From the NCBI GenBank assembly GCA_964498125.1, contig CAZCGE010000118.1, forward strand, positions 1 to 15,218: DNA of 15,218 bases, written 5' to 3'. The DNA is from CAMDBL01 sp964498125. GTDB lineage: Bacteria > Pseudomonadota > Alphaproteobacteria > Rhizobiales > Hyphomicrobiaceae. Below the pieces are notes generated by a model, which was given only the letters and a program-made list of their open reading frames with translations, had not been told where the DNA came from and did not search any database. Positions 1-4,859 of the stretch are shown here, in pieces. Each line of letters begins with the position of its first letter. Positions within the stretch are counted from its first letter, which is position 1. The position numbers were made by a program, and so were the translations under genes.

Positions 1-419
1 GCCACCGAGAATGTCCGCATCTCGCCGGGACTGAGCGGGTCATCGCCGAAGATGGGTAGCGCTTTGCCGGCCAGCAGATCGCGGATCGGCCCGAGATCGA
101 CCCGCTCCAACAGCGTCCGCCGTCTCGGCGGCGCGTAGCTCATCACCTTGCCCTGCGCGTCCAGGATGTAGAACTCGGCTTTGGGATTGATCGTCATGAG
201 CTGCTGGAAAGCCAGCATGTCCTGGCCGCTGGCGAGGTTTGTGCGGATCTCCGGCAGATAGGCCTTCAGCACCTCGCCCGCCAGATTCTGGTGCAGGGAC
301 TGGTCGACAGCCAGCATGTGCACGCGCATCGCATGCACCGTGACCATGACGCTGAAAGCGATGATCATCGTCAGCAGAAGGCCGAGGACCACCGTGAGCC
401 TAGTGCTTAGCTTCCGCAT
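1..419 (-). CDS. Sensor histidine kinase, N-terminal part (gene runs off the left edge)
   Basis: The reading frame starts at the ATG at 419-417 and stays open to the window edge, about 139 residues. The N-terminus is short and basic (MRKLSTRLT), followed by one hydrophobic helix (about residues 8-27). After it comes a soluble stretch containing EFYILDAQGKV, as in the extracytoplasmic sensor domain of a membrane histidine kinase. The kinase core (HisKA, HATPase) would lie beyond the window, so the family call rests on this architecture and on the neighbour. The start overlaps the last 20 bases of the response-regulator gene in another frame, which implies translational coupling and a shared operon, regulator first. 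It would sense an envelope signal and phosphorylate that regulator. The stimulus cannot be read from the sequence. Confidence 0.8.
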   Translation of the reverse strand, partial: MRKLSTRLTVVLGLLLTMIIAFSVMVTVHAMRVHMLAVDQSLHQNLAGEVLKAYLPEIRTNLASGQDMLAFQQLMTINPKAEFYILDAQGKVMSYAPPRRRTLLERVDLGPIRDLLAGKALPIFGDDPLSPGEMRTFSV

Positions 420-1134
420 GCGCGCACCGCGCCTCCGATTGGTCGTCGAATTTGTAGCCGACGCCCCAGACGGTGACGATAAAACGTGGTGCGCCAGGGT
501 CTTGCTCGATCTTCGCGCGCAGCCGGTTGATGTGTGAATTGACCGTATGCTCGAAGGCGTCGTGGCTGTGACCCCAGACGTGGTCGAGCAGCTCGGCGCG
601 GGAGTAAACGCGGCCAGGCGACCGCGCGAAATGCAGCAGCAAATCGAACTCTCGCGCTGTCAGGGCCACGGGTCGGTCGGCGATCGCGACGGTGCGAGCC
701 AGAACATCGATCTGCATCTCGCCAAAGTCGAGCGACTCCTGCGAGCGCTCGGGCGAGGTATCGTAGACGTCGCGGCGCCGGAACACCGCTTTCACGCGGG
801 CCAGCAACTCAGGGATGCTGAAGGGCTTGGTCAGATAATCGTCGGCGCCCAGTGCGAAACCGCGTACACGGTCGAGTTCGGCGGACTTGGATGTGAGCAT
901 CAGTATAGGAGTAAAGTTATTCGCGGCCCTGAGGCGCCGGCAGACCTCCAGACCGCCGAGCTCGGGCAATATCAAGTCCAGGATGATGAGGTGATAGTGC
1001 CCTGCTATTGCCTGCTCCAGGCCCGATCGCCCGTCGAGCACCACGTCGACATCGGCATCGGCGTCGCGCAAGTGCAGGGGCAGGATCTGCGCCAGGTCGA
1101 TGTTATCCTCGATCACTAGAACCTTGTATCTCAT
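400..1134 (-). CDS. OmpR/PhoB-family response regulator
   Basis: A 244-residue two-domain response regulator. The receiver domain (about 1-120) has the acidic pair E9/D10, the phosphoacceptor D53 in LIILDLILPE, the switch T81 in LMLTS and K103 in LTKPF. The C-terminal winged-helix domain (about 145-235) has ALTAREFDLL, HTVNSHINRLRAKIE and GVGYKF, all typical of OmpR-type DNA binding. I place the start at 1134 rather than the in-frame ATG at 1176, because GGAAG lies 8 bases upstream and the receiver begins directly (MRYKVLVIEDN). It is first in an operon with the kinase, whose start overlaps its end. The protein should bind promoter DNA once phosphorylated. Its targets are unknown. Confidence 0.93.
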   Translation of the reverse strand: MRYKVLVIEDNIDLAQILPLHLRDADADVDVVLDGRSGLEQAIAGHYHLIILDLILPELGGLEVCRRLRAANNFTPILMLTSKSAELDRVRGFALGADDYLTKPFSIPELLARVKAVFRRRDVYDTSPERSQESLDFGEMQIDVLARTVAIADRPVALTAREFDLLLHFARSPGRVYSRAELLDHVWGHSHDAFEHTVNSHINRLRAKIEQDPGAPRFIVTVWGVGYKFDDQSEARCAHAEAKH

Positions 1135-1381
1135 GCCCCGGGCTTCCGCGGGTTGTGGCACAAAGAACCTCGGCACGGGGTCGCACCGTCACCGGCCGCA
1201 ACGGACTATTCGCCCGCCGCGCCCGGCGCTGGGCAGACGCGGAAATGCGTGCAGCTTTTGTGAGGCTTTCGATGCCGTGATGGCCCAGCCGGTTACACCT
1301 CGTGCCGCGCCGAGTGGTGTCGGCATGTCGGCTCGCCAAGGCCGCGGCCGGGCGCGCGCGGCCGCGGAGGTGCCCGTCGCC
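1135..1381. other. Intergenic region with GC-rich hairpin after the L,D-transpeptidase gene
   Basis: These 247 bases separate the L,D-transpeptidase stop from the regulator start; both genes are on the minus strand. A perfect 8-bp inverted repeat (CCGCGGCC at 1342-1349, GGCCGCGG at 1360-1367) begins 14 bases after the transpeptidase stop. No T-run follows it in the direction of transcription, so it is at best a weak or Rho-assisted terminator. The promoter of the two-component operon should lie between about 1140 and 1330, but I cannot point to convincing -35/-10 boxes. No coding potential is seen. Confidence 0.4.
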
Positions 1382-1918
1382 TCAACGCCGGATGCGTACG
1401 ATGCTGTGGCGGTCGAGGTGGCGCAGAAGGAGAATGAGGTCGCTCCGCATCAAAGCGATGCAGCCGGCGGTCGGCAACCAGTCAGGGTGAGCAACGTGCA
1501 TGAAGATGGCGCTGCCCCGGCCCTGCACCCGCGGCCGGTCGTTGTAGCCCAGCACGACGACGATGTCGTAAAGTCCGTCCTGGCGCCACAGCCGCTCGGC
1601 GCTGACCGCATAGGGGTGTCGTATCGGCCGATTGTAGTTGCGATCGCCGACGCTGTCGCACCAGCCATCGAGCGGCCGAATGGCCTTTACCGGCAGCAGC
1701 GCGCCGGGTCGCGGCAAGCGATCGGCGCGATAGCGGACATCCAAGATGTGCCAGCAACCTATGGGCGTGGCGCCGTCGCCTTCACGCTTGAGCACCCGCT
1801 GTCCGGCGCCGCCGAGGGCGCAGCGAAAGCGCATCGCGCCTAGCTGCAGCCAGCCGAGGCGGGCGCTCGCCGAAAGGCTCCTGACCAGCAATTGACGTGA
1901 CCGGCCCATACGCCGCAT
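1382..1918 (-). CDS. L,D-transpeptidase (YkuD) catalytic-domain protein, no obvious signal peptide
   Basis: A 178-residue protein that is almost entirely one YkuD-type domain. The family's N-terminal pattern is visible (RCALGGAG, KREGDGATPIG, residues 33-54). The catalytic region carries H141 (IFMHVA) and the nucleophile C153 in PTAGCIAL, matching the HX(n)(S/T)xGC signature. Canonical members form 3-3 or protein–peptidoglycan cross-links in the periplasm. This one starts with MRRMGRSRQLLVRSL, basic but not clearly hydrophobic enough for a Sec signal, as in the short COG3786-type relatives, whose location and substrate are uncertain. The start is supported by AGAAGG 6 bases upstream. It is transcribed divergently from the orphan regulator at 2030 across 111 bp. 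Confidence 0.85.
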   Translation of the reverse strand: MRRMGRSRQLLVRSLSASARLGWLQLGAMRFRCALGGAGQRVLKREGDGATPIGCWHILDVRYRADRLPRPGALLPVKAIRPLDGWCDSVGDRNYNRPIRHPYAVSAERLWRQDGLYDIVVVLGYNDRPRVQGRGSAIFMHVAHPDWLPTAGCIALMRSDLILLLRHLDRHSIVRIRR

Positions 1919-2029
1919 GAATTGCCTTCTATCTTGATTTTCCAGCGGTTGGCCACCAGCTGCGGGCTAGGTTTCGCCGGACAAGAGTGCTAGATTTTGA
2001 CTGCATCCACTATGCTCGGAGCCCTCGGT

Positions 2030-2716
2030 ATGAGCAACGCCCGTCAGATCCTCATTGTCGACGATGACGAGGAACTTCGCGAAAGTTTGAGAGACCAGCT
2101 GGCGCTCCACGACGAGTTCGAAGTGCAGATGGCGGGCACGGCGGGCAAGGGCATGGAGATCGCCAAGTCGAACCACTTCGATCTTCTCGTCTTCGACGTG
2201 GGTCTGCCTGATATGGACGGCCGCGAGGCGGTCAAGATCCTGCGCAAGTCCGGCTTCAAGAGCCCGATCATCATGCTGACGGGGCACGATTCCGATGCCG
2301 ACCAGATTCTGGGTTTGGATGCGGGCGCCAACGACTACATCGCCAAGCCGTTCAAGTTCGCCGTGTTGCTGGCCCGCGTGCGTGCGCAGTTGCGGCAGCA
2401 CGAGCAGAGCGAGGACGCGGTTTTTACGATTGGCCACTACACGTTCAAACCAGCCTCCAAGACGCTGCTCGATGAGAAGGGCAAAAAGGTACGGCTGACG
2501 GAGAAGGAGACGGCCATCCTGCGGTACCTCTATCGCGCCAACGAGAAAGTCGTGACTCGCGATGTGCTGCTGCACGAGGTGTGGGGCTATAACGCCGGCG
2601 TGACCACCCACACGCTGGAAACACATATCTACCGGCTGCGGCAGAAGATCGAAAAAGACCCATCCAGCGCCGAGTTGCTGATAACAGAGACGGGTGGTTA
2701 TAAACTCGTCCCGTGA
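2030..2716 (+). CDS. Orphan OmpR-family response regulator
   Basis: A 228-residue regulator. The receiver has the acidic cluster D11-D13, phosphoacceptor D56 in LLVFDVGLPD, T84 in IIMLTG and K106 in YIAKPF. The C-terminal winged helix (about 130-228) shows VRLTEKETAILRYLY, THTLETHIYRLRQKIE and GGYKLV. I chose the ATG at 2030 because GGAG lies 8 bases upstream and the receiver follows directly. The in-frame ATGs at 1997 and 2012 lack a Shine-Dalgarno sequence. No kinase gene is adjacent, so its partner is encoded elsewhere or it acts without one. The next plus-strand gene, a cNMP-fold protein, lies 378 bp downstream behind inserted repeats. Co-operation between them is only a guess from proximity. 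Confidence 0.93.
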   Translation: MSNARQILIVDDDEELRESLRDQLALHDEFEVQMAGTAGKGMEIAKSNHFDLLVFDVGLPDMDGREAVKILRKSGFKSPIIMLTGHDSDADQILGLDAGANDYIAKPFKFAVLLARVRAQLRQHEQSEDAVFTIGHYTFKPASKTLLDEKGKKVRLTEKETAILRYLYRANEKVVTRDVLLHEVWGYNAGVTTHTLETHIYRLRQKIEKDPSSAELLITETGGYKLVP

Positions 2717-2836
2717 GGCCATGGCCGCGGCGGCGCCGAAGTTCGGCTGCAATCGTTGGCGCCGGCGATGCCTCCTCCACCTATTGTCCACAGCCCCCTG
2801 GACCGATGCGAGCGAATCGTCGGAACGTGGCCTCGG

Positions 2837-2914
2837 CTAGTGTGATGATTCCGAAGTCCGCATCCACCTTGCAGCCAAGTCGAGCCGCGGACTTCGTAAT
2901 CTGAATCACACTAG
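2837..2914. repeat. MITE-like inverted-repeat element, TA-flanked within CTAG
   Basis: This 78-bp unit begins CTAGTGTGAT and ends ATCACACTAG, an exact 10-bp inverted match. A second perfect inverted pair lies inside it (CGAAGTCCGC at 2852-2861, GCGGACTTCG at 2887-2896). Read as C-TA-[element]-TA-G, the ends fit the IS630 family, which targets CTAG and duplicates TA. It has no coding capacity, so it would be a non-autonomous miniature element. The IS630 link is an inference from the ends only. Confidence 0.6.
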
Positions 2915-2927
2915 AATCAATGCTTTG

Positions 2928-3001
2928 CTAGTGTCCTTATCGATCGAGAAGTTCGTCGAGCTACTGCTGCAGATGGTGACGAACTTCGCGAACGGGATAC
3001 T
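2928..3001. repeat. Second, degenerate inverted repeat related to the neighbouring MITE-like element
   Basis: It begins CTAGTGTCC, sharing CTAGTGT with the neighbouring element, and carries a perfect 10-bp inverted pair (GAAGTTCGTC at 2948-2957, GACGAACTTC at 2978-2987). The right end (GGATACTCG) is only an imperfect complement of the left end, so the boundary is approximate. The shared layout, CTAGTGT followed 10 to 15 bases later by GAAGTYCG, suggests that both belong to one repeat family. Confidence 0.45.
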
Positions 3002-3094
3002 CGCCACGCGGCATCCACCAATGCCATCGAACCTTGGTGTTCGACGGGGCCGACGCCGGCACCGCAGCTCAGTCGCAACGATTTGGATTGGTCG

Positions 3095-3610
3095 ATGACC
3101 GCTGATGCCTTGGTTGCTCCGCTCAAGGACGTTCCGATCTTTCAAGGCCTTCAACTTCACCAGTTGGCCATGATCGCGCGGGCTGGCGAGCGCATGGTCT
3201 ACAAGGCCGGCGACGTGATCATCCGCGAAGGCACCGCGGGCGATGCCGCTGTACTGGTTGTTTCGGGTGACAGCGCGCGCATCGAAGGTCCCGTGCGCAT
3301 AACCGGCGAGGAGCTTGTTCCGCAGCATGCGTTGATCGGGGAGATGGCGATGCTGGTGGAAAGCCAATACGGCTCGACCGTCGTCGCCAAGGGGCAAGTC
3401 CGCGCGTTGAAATTCACACGCGCCGCACTCTACGAGCTCATGGCGCGCGATGCGTCTCTTGCCGAGCATTTCGTTGCCAAGCTGGCGGCACGGCTGCAGC
3501 ATTTGGCAACCGAGTTGCGTAGCATCGATCAGGCATTGGAGATGGCCGTGCAGCTGCCGCGGCAAACGGCATCGCTGCCCGCTGTCGCGTCGACAGCGGT
3601 ACTGCAGTGA
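3095..3610 (+). CDS. Cyclic nucleotide-binding-fold protein without DNA-binding domain
   Basis: A 171-residue protein with one CRP-type domain: PIFQGLQLHQLAMIA (14-28), KAGDVIIREGTAGDAAVLVVSG (37-58) and GEMAML (82-87). A C-terminal helix follows (about 113-150). There is no HTH, unlike the roughly 220-residue Crp/Fnr regulators. In E. coli CRP the phosphate-cassette loop reads GELGLFEEGQERSA, with R82 contacting the cyclic phosphate. The aligned position here is G93 (SQYGST), so ordinary cAMP binding is doubtful. The domain may act as a partner-binding or regulatory module. I prefer the ATG at 3095; a TTG at 3083 is in frame, and neither start has a strong Shine-Dalgarno sequence. The gene converges on lolA. 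Confidence 0.8.
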   Translation: MTADALVAPLKDVPIFQGLQLHQLAMIARAGERMVYKAGDVIIREGTAGDAAVLVVSGDSARIEGPVRITGEELVPQHALIGEMAMLVESQYGSTVVAKGQVRALKFTRAALYELMARDASLAEHFVAKLAARLQHLATELRSIDQALEMAVQLPRQTASLPAVASTAVLQ

Positions 3611-3633
3611 CGGCAAAGAGATCGGCCCAAACG

Positions 3634-3669
3634 AAAAGCGCCCAACCCCGGGGGGAGGGGGTTGGGCGC
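3634..3669 (-). terminator. Strong intrinsic terminator on the minus strand, possibly shared with the plus-strand gene
   Basis: A perfect 12-bp stem (GCGCCCAACCCC at 3638-3649, GGGGTTGGGCGC at 3658-3669) has an 8-base loop. On the minus strand it is followed at once by TTTTCGTTT, the canonical arrangement for RNA coming from the lolA side. On the plus strand it lies 27 bases after the cNMP-fold gene stop but lacks a T-run outside the stem, so there it would work less well. An overlapping pair, AAAGCGCCCA at 3635-3644 and TGGGCGCTTT at 3671-3680, offers a competing fold. Confidence 0.7.
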
Positions 3670-3815
3670 CTGGGCGCTTTCGCGCCGAGCGCCGGGAGGG
3701 AAAACCGGCGCCGCAGTTGGTGTCGTCGGTTTAGACGGGGGCACTACCGATACAGGGTGACACCAACTGACTGGGTGTAAGTTAAGCGCAACACGCGCAA
3801 ATTCAATACGGGAGA
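3634..3815 (-). ncRNA. Candidate structured RNA or lolA 3'-UTR with three consecutive hairpins
   Basis: Read on the minus strand, three stems follow each other. The first is 11 bp perfect (CAGTTGGTGTC, 3769-3759 with 3724-3714). The second is 7 bp (3711-3705 with 3695-3689). The third is the 12-bp terminator ending in TTTT. A possible weak promoter on the same strand reads TTGAAT, 16 bases, TAACTT (about 3807-3780). This is either an independent small RNA of about 130-150 nt or a stable 3' end of the lolA message. I do not recognise a known RNA family. Confidence 0.4.
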
Positions 3816-3866
3816 CTACCTGCTATCACGAAAATGTGATCGATGTAGCAAGTTTTTCCACAGCTT

Positions 3867-3898
3867 CTCTGTTGCACAGAGGCCGAACGGCAACAGAG
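3867..3898 (-). terminator. Hairpin directly after the lolA stop codon
   Basis: A perfect 9-bp inverted repeat (CTCTGTTGC at 3867-3875, GCAACAGAG at 3890-3898) with a 14-base loop begins 8 bases after the lolA stop. No T-run follows on the minus strand, so it may protect the 3' end or pause polymerase rather than terminate. Confidence 0.35.
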
Positions 3899-3906
3899 CG
3901 GCGTCG

Positions 3907-4617
3907 CTAGGGCGACTTCATCATCGGCTGCCGCTTGAAGATGTTGGCGTCAATCTCGTCGGTCCTGTTGATGTCGCTGAGCTCGACCCTGGTGTCGAGC
4001 CCTTGCGCATCCGTCGTCACCCATTCCTTCAGCTCGATAACTGGTTTCTTGACCAGCACGAGCTTGATCTTGCCCGGCGCATCGGGGCTCTTGTCCTGTA
4101 GTGCCACGACGATGACGTCCTCGGCCTCGCTCACTTCGGTGATGCGCGCATCCCGCAGCAAGTCGACGTCTTTGCGCAACAGCACGCGGAACGGCGTGTT
4201 GTCGAGTTCGATCACGTCCTCGTTGCCCAGATCATGGTCCTGAATAGCCAGCAGCTTTCCATCGGAGAGGACGACCTGTCTGCTCGGCAGCGCATAGTCG
4301 AAGCGGAAGCGGCCGGGCTTCTTGACATAAAACTTGCCGCGCAAGCGCTTGTTGTCGGCGCCTGTCTGGACGAAAGAGCCCCTGAAGTTATTGAGTTCAT
4401 TGAAATAAAGGCCAACCCGACGGACAATATCGGTTTGCTTGGCATCGAGCGTGAGCGAGCCTGCACCTTCGGCCGAGACTTTTGGGTCCCAACTGCCGGC
4501 GCCAATGGCATTCGCGGGCGGTCCTTTCTTGGCCTCTTGGGCCGACAACACCGCCGCGCCGAGCACCAGGGGCAAAGCCGCCGTTGCGATTGTCAAAATA
4601 TTGGAAATTCGAGACAT
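3907..4617 (-). CDS. lolA: Outer-membrane lipoprotein carrier protein LolA-family
   Basis: A 236-residue exported protein. The N-terminus is a Sec signal peptide (about 1-26, with hydrophobic ILTIATAALPLVLGAAVLS). The mature part fits the LolA fold: QTDIVRRVGLYFNEL, FRGSFVQTGADNKRLRGKFYVKKPGRFRFDY (the family's G-F-x-Q ... G-x-F/L-x-x-K-P-G-R-F-R pattern), and a C-terminal D-x-R-V-x-L-S-D. LolA carries lipoproteins across the periplasm from LolCDE to the outer membrane; alphaproteobacterial members are often divergent. GAGG lies 4 bases before the ATG. It follows ftsK on the same strand but with a 242-bp gap containing a conserved 92-bp repeat, so it probably has its own promoter or leader. 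A general LolA-like periplasmic role is the fallback. Confidence 0.88.
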   Translation of the reverse strand: MSRISNILTIATAALPLVLGAAVLSAQEAKKGPPANAIGAGSWDPKVSAEGAGSLTLDAKQTDIVRRVGLYFNELNNFRGSFVQTGADNKRLRGKFYVKKPGRFRFDYALPSRQVVLSDGKLLAIQDHDLGNEDVIELDNTPFRVLLRKDVDLLRDARITEVSEAEDVIVVALQDKSPDAPGKIKLVLVKKPVIELKEWVTTDAQGLDTRVELSDINRTDEIDANIFKRQPMMKSP

Positions 4618-4656
4618 CCTGCCTCATGATTTCGGTGAAGGGTTGAAGACACCGAC

Positions 4657-4748
4657 GCTTCTAAGCAGACTTTCGTTGGAAGACCAACGAAACATCTGCT
4701 TAGGACTTTGCTTTAGCAGAGTTTTATCGCAAAACCGCAAGGTACACT
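4657..4748 (-). repeat. 92-bp conserved upstream repeat, copy A (leader of lolA)
   Basis: Read on the minus strand (AGTGTACCTTGCGG ... TTAGAAGC), this matches 12120-12211 without gaps at 84 of 92 positions, including 37 identical bases in a row. It ends 39 bases before the lolA ATG. Within it lies a long hairpin: CTAAGCAGA (4661-4669) pairs with TCTGCTTAG (4695-4703), and inside that TTTCGTTGG pairs with CCAACGAAA around an AAGA loop. TCTGCTTAGGACT at 4695-4707 recurs exactly at 4758-4770, and TTTAGCAGAG at 4712-4721 offers an alternative partner. It is probably a 5'-UTR or promoter element, or a palindromic mobile repeat. Confidence 0.75.
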
Positions 4749-4859
4749 TTTGCGAACTCTGCTTAGGACTGTCCTTAACATTGCGACGAGATGTGGGCGA
4801 TGCGGCGCGCTGGCGGATTGTGCAAAACACAGCAGTGCGATCCCCGCGACCGCGCGTGG

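Larger units (their letters stand above)
2717..3094. other. 378-bp intergenic region holding two MITE-like inverted repeats
   Basis: No credible gene is seen. The stretch starts with the palindrome GGCCATGGCC just after the regulator stop. It continues with unremarkable GC-rich sequence, then two palindromic elements annotated separately (2837-2914 and about 2928-3001). The last 90 bases before the cNMP-fold gene should contain its promoter, but I see no convincing -35/-10 pair. Long open frames on the minus strand here are shadows with no ribosome-binding site. Confidence 0.55.

Noticed and set aside
1967..2791. A 274-codon open frame on the minus strand
   Set aside because: It is a shadow of the orphan response regulator, which has all receiver and winged-helix motifs on the plus strand.
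3825..3840. ATCAC-N6-GTGAT as a CRP/FNR operator
   Set aside because: The half-sites are in the reverse order of a CRP site (TGTGA-N6-TCACA), and no start codon or promoter lies close enough in a fitting direction.
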